Positions 11,433 to 21,776 are shown, counted from the first letter of the stretch. The stretch: DNA of 64,000 nucleotides from Diadema setosum (GCA_033980235.1 CM067072.1:22819047-22883046), one strand, 5' to 3'. Numbers and translations are program-made. The notes: generated by a model not told the origin, from the sequence alone.

Positions 11433-12179
11433 GTACTTGTTGGATTTCCCTCTTTCACCACCTATATCACAGTGTGACTAGAGAGGTTAAAGGGCTCTTG
11501 ATTTTTTTTCTTTTGATGAGTAAGGATTTCCTCTTTTTTTTTTCGAATTGTGGATATATGTTACTAGTAATATGGGGGTGCTGGATAGAAGACAAGCAGC
11601 TCATGGACACGGGCTTTTATTTCCACTGTATCAGCCCCATCACATGAGCTAGAGTCTCCTCGTTAAAAAGGATAATTATCCTCCTGTGTTTCTTAATTTT
11701 GTATATTATTATTTATTTGTAATATGTGCCCATGGGATAGAAAGGTTTAAGAGAGAAATTTATTACGATAATAAAAATAATGATTTCAAGTAAAATGCAA
11801 ACACTAATACACATTGTATTGATTTGATGACAGTAGCACGTTTGGTGTGAATTTTAGGCACAGTAGCAGGCGATACGTTGGGTGCTGCAGCCCTGCTCTG
11901 GAAGTTGGTAGTAGGAGAGCCCCTTGTCTCGTGCATTGTGTACTGTAAATGGATTTCACTTCCTGTCATGGCCCTATGGTTTCTGGGAAACGAATCATTG
12001 TATAGCCATCAGTGAGCGGGTCATAACTTGTACAGAAACTATTCTCTTGATATTTTATCGTACACTAGGATAGAAAAAAAAATGAAATTGACATAAATAT
12101 TCTCTTTCACCCACCTTTACAGGTATGTGTGTGTGTTTGTGTGTTTGTAAGTATGCAACTTGATTGGCATACAAAGAAG
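11433..12179. other. first part of the large NIDO intron, nothing recognised
   Basis: The 8.8-kb intron between NIDO exons two and three starts here. AT-rich sequence with a short GT microsatellite at 12125-12140; no coding potential seen. Confidence 0.45.
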
Positions 12180-12354
12180 CCTGGGTCTGTTTCATAAAGA
12201 TGTTCGTAAAGTTACAAGCAACTTACGAGCCACTGGTGATCAGTTCTTGTGCTGAATTACGGAAATTCCGATAAGTACAGTACATCAGAACTGATCACCA
12301 GTCGCTCGTGAGTTGTTCGTAACTTTACGAACAGCTTTATGAAACAGGGCCCTG
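12180..12354. mobile_element. ~175-bp palindromic MITE
   Basis: Two arms of about 65-68 nt fold on each other. The left arm carries CTGTTTCATAAAGATGTTCG and then GGTGATCAGTTCT near 12235-12247. The right arm carries AGAACTGATCACC from about 12289 and ends at GAAACAGGGCCCTGG (12354). The short loop lies around 12250-12288. No ORF. It is a non-autonomous TIR element; target duplication not resolved. Confidence 0.85.
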
Positions 12355-12888
12355 GTAACAACTCAATAATGTTGCAGGTTTATTTTGTGTTGTCCGAGCA
12401 AAATACTTGGATTGCTAGAAAACGTGCGAGCAATATTATGTTTGCTTGAGGTCATCAGGTTTGGGGGTTTAAAGCCTTAATTAAGCAGTCTCCACATAAA
12501 AAGAAAAAGAAATGAAACAAATGATTTAAATATTGATGATGACAAAGTGTTGTTGCTGCAGCTGGTCTCCTCCCTCCTGAAATGTCTCTCGTAAATCTTC
12601 AATCCTAACCTTAATTGGAAGTCAAAAGTTAACGTTGTAATGTTCTCTTCGCGATTATAGTCAATTATCTCATTATAGTCAATTATCTCATTGTGTGCGC
12701 GCGTCGAGGGTGGACGTGTTTCCCTGACTCTCTCTCAATCCTTAAATTTCCTTCTTAATATTTCACTTTTCATCGTTCTTGTGAACAGTTTTTTATCAAT
12801 CTCCTTCTCATGGATGTATCTTTAGTGTTTTTTATCATCGATTGAGCAGAGATATTTGGATTCTGACGGATTTTAAGCTTGTGAATAA
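12355..12888. other. intron spacer before LINE, nothing recognised
   Basis: Contains a 17-bp direct duplication (tatagtcaattatctca twice at about 12655-12690). No gene seen. Confidence 0.45.
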
Positions 12889-13425
12889 TTGTTCATTGGC
12901 ACTACTCTACAGTACACCTCGGCACTGCATGTGACGCAATACAACCCCGTCTGCACTGAGCGACCATCATTTCACTTCGTTTTTTATTGTGGTTTTACAT
13001 TAAATAACTGTGGATTTTATATCAATTGGAGTGCCCAACCTTATATATCGGATGCCTGTGTTGTTCATTGTATCTGTGCACCGTTTTATCATCCGGGATT
13101 TTATATTTAGCCAAAACTCGCACCAAAGAGGAATTGATTTTAAATTTTTCTGGAGCTTGGAAATTTCCCGCCACTACGCATCATTCGCGGGACGCAAGCG
13201 GCCATCTTGGTTTCTTCTTCATGAAAGCTCCGATTTTAGTGTTTTTATAGAAGGCTTAATATAAAGCGATTTTGAATATTGTTTGTGCGCAGTATTGAAT
13301 TTTTCTTCATGGTGTTTTGCAACGCTTACGGATAGCCTGTTTTTATCATTTACCGACGTTAATTTTAATGTTGTAATTGAATCTGTCTGGATTTTATATT
13401 GTACCTTGTTCAACGCATCAGTATC

Positions 13426-13716
13426 ATGCCCGGCAAAACTCCAAGACCAAAACCTCACGGTATTCACCAGCTGGTATTGCTTTTGATTGCTCTCTTCTTT
13501 ATCGGTAAGACTGGATTACAAGCAAGGAACGTGGAAGGTAGGATCATTCCTTTTTTTGATGCAACATTTGATCCAATTGCTATTGACAGTATTCTATCTA
13601 ACTGTTGTACTACTGCTGGCCTTCACAATCATGCTACCAGGGCCACTGTTAAAACCACTGTATTACCGACTCAAGTGAACCTTGGAAGTATATTTTGTCG
13701 TTCACTACTGCATTGA
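13426..13716 (+). pseudogene. LINE N-terminal leader, hydrophobic
   Basis: An ATG at 13426 opens MPGKTPRPKPHG, followed by a hydrophobic stretch LVLLLIALFFIGKTG, like a signal or membrane anchor. The frame stops at 13716, while the neighbouring frame that starts inside it (13695) continues with the 2A-like and PHD segments. I infer one original ORF broken by a frameshift near 13690. Confidence 0.6.
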
Positions 13717-14267
13717 ATCCATACCCTGGCAGAGGCCTGGCCTATCGCTCAACTCCCTTTCTTGGTTATCCAAAAGGCCGCCTTCCATTGCTTATTCTTG
13801 TGAATTTATTGGCTGGGGACATTAATTTGAACCCTGGGCCCGGCCCAACTTTCATTAATCAAGGAGCTACATGTACATCTAACGTAACTGGCAGAAGGAA
13901 GCGACGTGGCAGAAAACCGAAATTTCCCTGTGGCCTATGTGAATATGGGGTTAGAAACGAGGGAATTCAGTGCACATCATGTGATAAGTGGTATCACTTT
14001 GACTGTTCTGACACATCTATTGATATAATCAAATTCCATTCAAGTCACCCTGATGCAGTCTGGCTGTGCCCATCTTGTGATGCATCTAACTTCACCAGTT
14101 GGTGTTTTGATTCTTCTTCAGACTTTAGTCTTAATAACTCTTTTGATATTTTGTCAGACTCAGATATGGACAGTGGTGATGATGTTGATCAAATGTTTAA
14201 GTTATCTTCAAGTCCTACCCAAAGGAAAATTGCACCAATAATTCTACACAAAGTGGGTAAAGAGTGA
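13695..14267 (+). pseudogene. LINE ORF: 2A-like motif plus PHD finger
   Basis: The 190-residue frame contains LPLLILVNLLAGDINLNPGP at residues 30-49, a 2A-like motif where the usual D-x-E-x-N-P-G-P has Asn instead of Glu. A basic stretch (GRRKRRGRKPK) follows. Then comes a C4HC3 PHD-type zinc finger: C79, C82, C93, C96, H101, C104, C125 and C128, with W123 before the last pair. An acidic/Ser-rich tail follows. PHD fingers occur in the ORFs of several CR1-like elements. The frame ends at TGA 14265-14267, but the same frame reopens and runs into the endonuclease, so this stop looks like a mutation. Confidence 0.85.
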
Positions 14268-15458
14268 AAAACTTCATTCTTTTGCCAAAGTTCCGGTACA
14301 ACTAAAACCGTAGACCCCATTAAGTTAGAAAAGCGTAATGATTCTTGGACAGTAGTTGCAAACACAAGTAAACCTGCACAAGTTTGTTCTGCCCAGCCCT
14401 CCCAGAGTCATGACACTCAACTGGCATGTGCAAGTTTGTTTTCTTCGTCCTCTCCATCTGCAACAAAAATTCCAGCCAAGACAATACAGACAACTAACCC
14501 ACGTCGTGGATGCAGTTCATTTAACACAAGCACGAGCTCTTTCAAAGTAGCGATTGTAAACTGCCGCAGTTTACGCGGGAAGTCTGCAGTTTTTCAATCT
14601 TTTGTGCATGAAGAAGCGCCTGGCGTTGTTATAGGAACCGAGTCGTGGCTAGAACCGTCGATTGCGTCATCTGAAATCTTTCCTGACAACTTTCAGGTGT
14701 TTCGCAGGGACAGAAATTTACAGGGAGGTGGAGTTTTTGTTGCTGTAGATAGCAAAATTCCATGTTTTGAAAGACCAGACCTATCACTGGAAAACACAGA
14801 GCTCATCTGGTGTCAAGCTTCTCTATCTGGGCAGGTTATTTATATAGGTAGTTTTTATCGACAACCTGATTCCAAGACTTATTCTCTTGAGCAACTATCT
14901 CTTAGTCTCGCCAAAATTCATACGGAATCAAAATCCCCTTTTATTGTCATTGGCGGAGATTTCAACGTCCCGGGTATGATTTGGAATAATGATGGAGAAA
15001 CCCCACCCAAAAATGTAGTGCAAGAAACTCTTCTCGATGTTATTAGGACTAGCCATCTTGCACAACTTGTTACTTTTCCGACTAGGCGTAGTGAAAATGG
15101 AACTGCAAACATCTTGGACCTTCTTCTGACGACTCATCCTTCTCTTGTTAAGGATGTTGTATCACGCCCTGGTATGAGTGATCACTCTATCTTCACAGCC
15201 ACGGTTACTTCTAAGACTAGACTTCCAGTCAAGTCTTTTAGAGACATACTGATATGGAGCAAAGTCAACACAGAGAGTTTAAAGGACAAGGCAGGCCATA
15301 TGGCAGCTGACTTCTTTGCCCGAAAACCAAAAGATTTCACTGTGGAAGAAAATTGGACATGGTTTCGTGACTCTCTACTTCGTATTGTATCTGAAGAAGT
15401 CCCACATAAAAAGGTTAAAGGATGCTCAAGACCCCCCTTGGTTTTCCTCTCGGATTAA
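14268..15458 (+). pseudogene. LINE apurinic-type endonuclease domain
   Basis: In the same frame as the PHD segment, from just after the TGA to 15458; an internal ATG is at 14436. Endonuclease blocks: VAIVNCRSLRGK (Asn motif), GTESWLEPSI (catalytic Glu), QGGGVFVAV, IYIGSFYRQPDS, VIGGDFNVPGMIWN (Asp/Asn) and PGMSDHSIF (the SDH triad end). This is the AP-type nuclease that nicks target DNA for non-LTR retrotransposition. The frame is lost at 15458; a +1 frame (from about 15409) continues the protein. Confidence 0.88.
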
Positions 15459-15910
15459 ACGTCTATGTAGTAAAAAGGAAAAGGCTTACAATAAGGCCAA
15501 AGTTAGGAATGATAGGGTGTATTCGGACAAATTTCACAAAATCCGAAAACAAGTTGATGGTAACATAAAGAAAGCACACCGGCAGTATGTCTACAATTTG
15601 CTTGAAAGTGATCATCCTAAAGATTTCTGGAGATATATTCGTTCAAGACGGAAGGATAATACCAGTGTCCAAACTCTACACTATGACAATGTCACAATCA
15701 CAGAAGACCAGGATAAAGCAGAAACTCTTGCCAACCAGTTTCAACGTGTATTCACAAAAGAGGATACTTCTAATCTGCCCGATATGCCACAGAGTCCATA
15801 TTCTGATATGCCACCTATCCAGGTAACCTCGGAAGGTGTGAGGAAACTTCTTCTAAAAGTGGACATAAGTAAGGCAATTGGGCCAGATCTGATACCCAAT
15901 CGTGTTTTAA
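15409..15910 (+). pseudogene. LINE RT, N-terminal part before the nested insertion
   Basis: After a frameshift near 15420 the protein continues as DPPWFSSRIKRLCSKKEKAY, through a basic helical region (KDFWRYIRSRRKDN) to GPDLIPNRVL at 15881-15909. It is then cut by a transposable element at TTAA (15907-15910). The W-F-x-S-x-I and GPD-x-IPN blocks are standard for CR1/jockey RTs. Confidence 0.85.
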
Positions 15911-16037
15911 CTCTTTATGTGCCACGTTCGCACCTCCGACTCAGTCGACGGCGTGCCAACTTCGCATATTCTGCTCAACAAACAAAGCCGCCAAGACCGA
16001 TCGATAAACCGCTAATTACTGCTAATCCCGCCGCACA

Positions 16038-16637
16038 ATGAAAGCGTTTCTCGTGCTTTTGTTCCTCTCATATACGGCTTGCATTCTATGTGGTGATCGA
16101 CTATCAAGCGATCAAGCGACTATCAAGCGATGCGGTGATCGACTATCAAGCGATAGTAGGATAAGAAGTAGCACTTTGAGTTCTGCTTTGAGGGATTTCC
16201 AATATAGATTATTGCATGGAATAGTATACACAAATCATCAATTATTTCAGTTTAAGTTCGTAAATGATAATTTATGTTCTTTTTGTCATAATGAGGAAGA
16301 GACGTATAAACATATATTTTATACATGTGATTTTGCTAGGAAAGTTTGGGGAAAATGTAGTACTTTCTTTGAATATGTGGATCTGCAACAGTTGAGTTGG
16401 GAAGAGATCTTTTTTGGTATAGATCTACCAGATAAAGGAAAAGCTCAGTTAGTTAACCATGTTATAATTTTGGTGAAGAAATTGCTTTTTTTAGGAAGGA
16501 AAAATAAGACACCCCCAACGGAATATTTCATTAAAAGGTCTATAGAGCAGGATAGGTTAGAAGAAGAAAAATTAGCAGTTATACGTAATACGTTGTCAAT
16601 ACATCTACAAAAGTGGGAAAATTGGAAAAAGAATTGA
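16038..16637 (+). CDS. chimeric ORF: signal-peptide-like start joined to LINE C-terminal zinc-knuckle tail
   Basis: 199 codons. Residues 1-19, MKAFLVLLFLSYTACILCG, look like a cleavable signal peptide. Residues about 19-40 repeat GDRLSSD twice, from a short direct duplication (16089-16155). From about residue 45 the sequence matches the C-terminus of L1/Tx1-type LINEs: LRDFQYRLLHGIVYT, then LCSFCHNEEETYKHIFYTC (C-x2-C...H...C, zf-RVT type). An Arg/Lys/Glu-rich end follows. The source of the N-terminal piece is unknown: perhaps a captured host exon. Whether it is expressed is unknown. Confidence 0.6.
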   Translation: MKAFLVLLFLSYTACILCGDRLSSDQATIKRCGDRLSSDSRIRSSTLSSALRDFQYRLLHGIVYTNHQLFQFKFVNDNLCSFCHNEEETYKHIFYTCDFARKVWGKCSTFFEYVDLQQLSWEEIFFGIDLPDKGKAQLVNHVIILVKKLLFLGRKNKTPPTEYFIKRSIEQDRLEEEKLAVIRNTLSIHLQKWENWKKN

Positions 16638-17572
16638 GAATTTGCTTTACGTTTATTTAACAGAGTATGGTCTGCCGCACATCCACCAGGAAATGCCTTT
16701 TCCACGCACTCGTATTAAGTGTTATAATGTAAGTCAGGACACACAGGTTTCAGTTGCTTTTGAGGCTTTGTTGTGATGGGGGTTCTGGAAGGGGGAGGGG
16801 GGATGGGGTGGGGTAGTAAGAGGGAGAATGGACGGGGGTATTGAGTAGGGGGGTGGCGAGGGGGTGGTTTTTGTTTTGTTTTTTTAACAAAAAACTTCAA
16901 TCAATGGATATTGATAATTTAGGTTGGATTGTATGAAAGCTGAAAAGAAATATTTTTGGGGTAATCGATTCAGTTAATAGAAATTACTATGTAATGAAAG
17001 GAAAAAATTGTTAAGAGATTGATAGAATTAGTAATGTAAAACTATAAAAGAAGAGATGTTTATATGGATTGTATATATTGATTGTGAAAAAAAATGTACT
17101 AGAGTGTATCAAAACATGTTAAACCGATGTAAAGTTTTGGTATCAGTGTTGCATCCAAGGTTGAAAAGGACTATAAAATTGGTCCGGAGATTTTTGTATC
17201 AATTTATTTGTATATTATGTTTCCATTGATGAAGAATAAAATATTCTTTAAAACAAAAAAATGTTCCAACTAGATTTACTCGTACATTTTATGTTTCTGT
17301 CACGGTTTAATGTGCAAAGGTCATGCCTGTATAGTAATGTAGCAACTGGTTATTAAAAGAAAAAAAATGAAAATAGAGTCGGCATATACAATTTACATCG
17401 AAGAAAAAGCTTGGTATTCCTCTTGAACTTTGCCTACTATTACGCCCATCTTAACAGAAATTTGTAGAAGTTATACAAATTGGAAAAACAGAATTCTTTC
17501 TCAAAGCATGACTACCTTCGTGTCTCAGAATAACGTGGCACACAGGGGGTTTCCACCATGGCACATAAAGAG
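16638..17572 (+). other. LINE 3' tail and remainder of the TTAA element
   Basis: G-rich stretch (16777-16866), then AT-rich sequence with AATAAA (near 17236) and an A-rich end (aaaacaaaaaaa, about 17250-17262). It resembles the 3' UTR and poly(A) of the L1-like tail seen in the ORF. The last 300 bp up to the right TIR show nothing recognisable. Confidence 0.55.
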
Positions 17573-18136
17573 TTAAAGATTGCTGCGGACGAAATTGCCT
17601 CGACATTGAGTTTTACTTTCCAACAATCACTGGACACAGGGACTCTCCCTCTTGACTGAAGAAAAGCAAACATTGCCCCAATCTTTAAAAAAGGATCCCC
17701 GAAAGACCCAACAAATTACCGCCCAGTATCATTGACATGTACATGCTGTAAGCTACTTGAACACATAATTGATAGCAATCTGATGCGTCACTTGTCTTCA
17801 TACGACATCCTGGCAGACAACCAACATGCCTTTAGGAAAAACAGGTCATGTGAGTCTCAGCTCATCCTCACTATGAATGACCTATCCAAGAATGTTGACA
17901 AAAAGAAAAGAACAGACATGATAGCCTTGGATTTTTCCAAGGCCTTTGATGTTATCCCGCACTGGAGACTACTTATGAAACTGGATTACTATGGAATACG
18001 ATCTGACACCAAGAACTGGATCTCAGAGACAACAACGTGTTTGTATAAATGGGCAATGTTCAGAGTGGAAACCTGTCCTCAGCGGAACTCCACAAGGAAC
18101 TGTACTTGGCCCCCATCTTTTTCTTTTATATATTAA
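17573..18136 (+). pseudogene. LINE RT, central fingers/palm part
   Basis: The frame from the TTAA runs AADEIASTLSFTFQQSLDTG, then TLPLD, a TGA at 17657-17659 (where RTs of this type have Trp), RKANIAPIFKKGSPKDPTNY, RPVSLTCTCCKLLEHIID, DNQHAFRKNRSCESQLIL and MIALDFSKAFDVIPH. These are RT blocks 1-3 with the catalytic DFSKAFD. A frameshift near 18035 moves the continuation to the frame from 17991. Confidence 0.87.
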
Positions 18137-18997
18137 TGATATCCACCATCAAGTTTCAAGTGTAACCAGACTACTTGCAGATGACTGCCTGATTTATAGA
18201 GAGGTTGATTCAACTGAGGATGAAGTAGCCCTCCAGTCTGACCTTAACACCATGACCAAGTGGTCAGAAACATGGGGAATGCATTTTAACCCAACTAAAT
18301 GTAAAACCATGCGAGTATCCAGAAAAACGACTCCGGGCAGACCGAATTATAGCTTACTTGGTGTCAAGCTGGAGGAGAAAGAAGAAATCCACTACTTAGG
18401 AATCTACATTCAGAAAGATGTCCGATGGAATAAACAATCTCAACATGCCTCTTCTAAAGCAATGAATACTCTTAATTTCATAAAGAGGAATTTTCATTAC
18501 TGCTCCCCCTCTGTTAAGGAGAAACTGTATACTTCCTTGGTCCGACCACATCTGGAATACGCTTCGGCATCCTGGGATCCACATACAGTAAAAAAAATCC
18601 AAGTTTTAGAAAAGGTGCAAAGACAGGCAGCAAGATTTGTAACCAATTCATACGGGAGGGATATAAGTGTGACGCATCTTCTCAGTAAATTAAACTGGAT
18701 CCCTCTGAAAGACAGACGAGAGGAACATCGACTCACATGCCTGTGCAAGATCCTCCATGGCCACCTGGACATACAGTACGATAACATACTTAGAAACAAG
18801 TTCACAAGGGAAAGAAGGGGACATACCAAGCAGTTTGTGATAGATCAAACTTCATCTGATGTCTACAAGTTTTCTTTTTTTTTTCACGCACTGTAAAAGC
18901 GTGGAACAACTTGGCTCCATCTACTATTTCCCAAAAGGACCCCCCTAAGTTCAAACATGCCCTGTCTGAGGACCATTCCCTCTCATCCCTTCTCTGA
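18030..18997 (+). pseudogene. LINE RT, catalytic and thumb part
   Basis: Continues with LSGTPQGTVLGPHLFLLYIN, LLADDCLIYREVDS (catalytic ADD), KTMRVSRKTTP, HYLGIYIQKDVRWNKQ, LYTSLVRPHLEYASASWDPH and KVQRQAARFV. A poly-T indel near 18875 shifts frame into TVKAWNNLAPSTI, and the protein would end at 18997. These motifs mark the C-terminal half of a CR1/jockey-type RT. Confidence 0.87.
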
Positions 18998-19170
18998 AAG
19001 TCCACCCTCTACGCAACCTCCAGTTAAAACTCCACAGGAGATGTTTAGGAGGTCTACCTTTCCAAGATCCAAGATCTAAAGTGGTATAATCTTATTTCCA
19101 AACGTAACACCTACCACCCACAGATTCTCGAAATGTCCTGCCGTATTTTATACACCCTGCCTTCAATACA

Positions 19171-19285
19171 GCCGTGTACTGGTGGGACGAGTGTCAGGAA
19201 GTAGTGTCTTTTTATCCTTATTGTTGGGCTTTAGGAAACAGGAACTAAAATACTTATTTCTTTCTAAAAAATATGTTCAAGCAAG

Positions 19286-19338
<53 letters not shown>
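19171..19338. repeat. (TA)n-(TG)n microsatellite
   Basis: (AT)n from about 19290 to 19320, then (GT)n to 19340, directly abutting the next TIR element. Confidence 0.85.
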
Positions 19339-19341
<3 letters not shown>

Positions 19342-20026
19342 ACCCTGCACCACAAAACAACAAAAAGGCGCCAGACATGAATTTTTAGTTAAGACCATAT
19401 TCTGAAAGAGCAGACTCTAAGCTTTAAAATGATGTATAACTCAAATCAAATGGACTCTTCTAACCTATTTAAATATTGGAAAGAAAGCACAAACTCAGGA
19501 AAAGTGTGAACTGAGAAAAGAGGCTCTGAAGTACAGTGTCTATTCAAGCGCTTAATCTTAACCAAGCCGTGCTGCCTGTGCGATGAATGGGACAAAAAAC
19601 AGGAATTAAACCACCGGAGTAATAACAATGAAGAGATTATTAGATTAAACTGAAATTGAGCATGCCTCATTAACACATTCTGTCAATAATCAATGCCAAC
19701 TTTCAAAGCATTAGCACTATCCTTTCAAAAGTTATTAGAGTTGAAAGTGAAGAGTGTGTACAAGGTTTTTCAAAAATGAAACGGGGACTCTAAAGACACA
19801 TCTAATCACACTATCTTACCAAAAATGTTCGAGATAAACTGCTTAAAAAACACACTTTCCTGCCCGTTTCATGATCCCACATTTTAGTATAATGTAAAAG
19901 AAGACTTGCTCTTTCAGAAAATATGTAAAAATCAAGATTGGCTAGGTTGACCCATTTCACCTATTTTCAGTCCTCATGCAAAATCGGTGTGTGCGACTTT
20001 TTGTTTGTTTTGTGATGCACGGTCAC
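19339..20026. mobile_element. 688-bp MITE-like element in a (TA)n tract
   Basis: Left end GTGACCCTGCACCACAAAAC and the reverse complement of the right end, GTGACCGTGCATCACAAAAC, are the same apart from two changes and stay similar through AAAAAG. A (TA)n tract follows at 20033-20074. No transposase. Shares GTGACC ends and context with the element at 4370. Confidence 0.82.
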
Positions 20027-20078
<52 letters not shown>

Positions 20079-20201
20079 TAGCTTTAACTTGTATTCGTTT
20101 ATATACACCTATTTGTTTGGTTGGTTATTTCGAAGCAAACTGTCTCATGAGCAAGGGACTAGGCCTTGTCAGTGCATCTTTTTATGTAACTACATCGCCA
20201 G

Positions 20202-20393
20202 GTTCACAACTGGAGAAATGGCAGAACAAGCAGTTTTTACAATTCCGTTGCTGACATACGTAGGAGAATTCTCGCGGCACCTGCAGGACTACCTAGCGAT
20301 ATGCGCTCCGAGAGTTTCTTCAATGACATGATCTTCATGTTAACGATTACGTGGGTAGATGTTCAACCCATTGGCTCAGTATCTGGAGATGAG
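20202..20393 (+). CDS. exon: NIDO domain, third part
   Basis: Acceptor catcgccag, donor GAG|GTATGT, 192 nt, phase 0-0. It encodes VHNWRNGRTSSFYNSVADI, then RRRILAAPAGLPSDM and MIFMLTITWVDVQPIGS ending SGDE. The hydrophobic FMLTITW strand followed by V-x-P-I-G corresponds to the T-W-x-x-V block of NIDO domains. The frame fits exactly between the preceding and following exons. Confidence 0.83.
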
Positions 20394-21121
20394 GTATGTG
20401 CCCCCCCCCCCCCTTCTGTGACCTGAGCATGTCTGTCTTTACAACTCTAAGTGCAATGAAATCGATCAGCACAAGTCAGGAAGTCTGTCATATTCGCACA
20501 ACGGAACGCATTTTGAATGCATCTAGTGTTTTGTTTTTTTTGTGTGTGTGTTTTTTGTGCTTTTTTTTTTTTTTTTTTAGCGCGCGTCAAAGGAAAATAT
20601 GAAGTTCGTCGAGATCGGATTGCGAGATAAACATTGACTTTTGAAAGCTCTTCTGAATTAATGCTATTTAAAGATACTAACTAGCGTGACAATCAAAATG
20701 CGTAATTTCTTTTTTTTTTCCAAATTAATACTTGTTTCTGCTGTATTTTCAGTAGAATCTTTGTGTAGGTCTGTCCGTCGAGAAATAGGAAGACATTACA
20801 TTGTGATATGTGATTCACATAGTATAGATTAATAGCACGCATTGATCGCAGAGTAAAGTCACATTTCCATAATTACTAATCTTCTGAATGACTTCTGAAT
20901 CGGACATTTGAATTAGGATATTTAAAAGGAACAAATAAGCTGGAGGTCAATGATGTTCTGTTACTTTGGATACCACATTGTCTCTCGACATAGTTTTAAT
21001 TGGTATCAAATATGGTGTCAAAGTTTGTTTTCACTTTATTTATTCATGTATACATTATAAAATGATACTGCTGCCTCGGTGTTTTCATGATAATAATATT
21101 GTAACATACTACATGTTTCAG
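20394..21121. other. intron, nothing recognised
   Basis: C run at 20401-20413 and T runs near 20560-20578. No gene or bounded repeat seen. Confidence 0.5.
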
Positions 21122-21590
21122 TTGTCAACCTACCAAGCGATTCTCTTCACCGATGGCGTACGAAGCGGGGTTATCATCAATTTCCAGGAGGATAGTATAA
21201 CCTGGAATTCTATGTCGAAAAACACTGCTGCTCGTATCGGATACAACAACTTACAAGACAGGCGCAACGAGTTCACCGACTACTCAGTAGAGGATATCCG
21301 GAGCAGCTACCGTCCTGATCAGCAAGTAGGAACGAGCGGTCAAATGGGTCGGTACTTTTATCGGCTGGACAGAAATCCGTCATACTTCATCAACCCAAAG
21401 CAATATTGTTACAACTGGTTCCGGTACAGTGGGTTTTCATTGTACAACTCTTTCTACTTTTACTGGACGCGTCGGCCGTGTCCTTGTTCTTGGGAACAGG
21501 CAGAGAGAGATAGGAGATATACCCGATGCAACTTTGCCTATGTGGCAGCAGGGCAACCGCATGATATCCTCCCAAACTTCGATCCACCAT
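21122..21590 (+). CDS. exon: NIDO end, linker and AMOP start
   Basis: Acceptor catgtttcag, donor CCAT|GTAAGT, 469 nt, phase 0 to 1. It opens LSTYQAILFTDGVRSGVI, INFQEDSITW, the final strands of NIDO (T-x-Q-A-x-L-x-TDG-x-R-S). A linker with GYNNLQDRRNEFTD follows. The AMOP domain then begins: QMGRYFYRLDRNPSYFINP, QYCYNWFRYSGFSLYNSFY, and RRPCPCSWEQAERDRRYTRC with the characteristic CPC and Q-A block. AMOP is an adhesion-associated extracellular Cys-rich domain found in MUC4, SUSD2 and isthmin. Confidence 0.9.
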
Positions 21591-21776
21591 GTAAGTTCAG
21601 ATGATATTTTAGAGGAATTATATTATGGTAAGCCCGGTTGGAAAATAACAGTTTAATTGTTTCACAGCACCTGCATGTGAAAAGAACTTAAGTATTTGGG
21701 TAAATGAAGTATTGTAGTGAGAAATGATGTTTAGACTTTAGAGCAGCATTTTACTTGCAGTGTCTTTGCCCTTTTT

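Larger units (their letters stand above)
15907..17576. mobile_element. 1.66-kb TTAA-flanked TIR element nested in the LINE RT
   Basis: TTAA at 15907-15910 and again at 17573-17576 flank an insert (15911-17572) whose ends are CTCTTTATGTGCCA and its exact reverse complement TGGCACATAAAGAG (14-bp TIR). Removing the insert with one TTAA copy restores the RT frame from ...NRVL straight into KIAADEIAS. TTAA duplication is the hallmark of piggyBac-type transposition. No transposase is present, so it is non-autonomous. It carries a chimeric ORF (16038-16637) and a LINE-derived tail to about 17263. Confidence 0.88.
12890..19170 (+). mobile_element. decayed CR1/jockey-like LINE with PHD finger, endonuclease and RT, interrupted by a nested element
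   Basis: In order: putative 5' leader (12.9-13.4 kb); frame with hydrophobic leader (13426-13716); frame with 2A-like motif and PHD finger (13695-14267); AP endonuclease (to 15458); RT start (to 15910); nested TTAA element (15911-17572); and RT remainder (17573-18997) with LADD. Frameshifts lie near 13690, 15420, 18035 and 18875. In-frame TGA codons are at 14265-14267 and 17657-17659. Outer borders are estimates because no target duplication was identified. The copy is inactive. It lies sense-strand within the NIDO intron of the host gene. Confidence 0.85.

Noticed and set aside
13010..13467. Several short frames upstream of the LINE ORF
   Set aside because: Overlapping frames in the presumed LINE 5' leader, no domain similarity seen.
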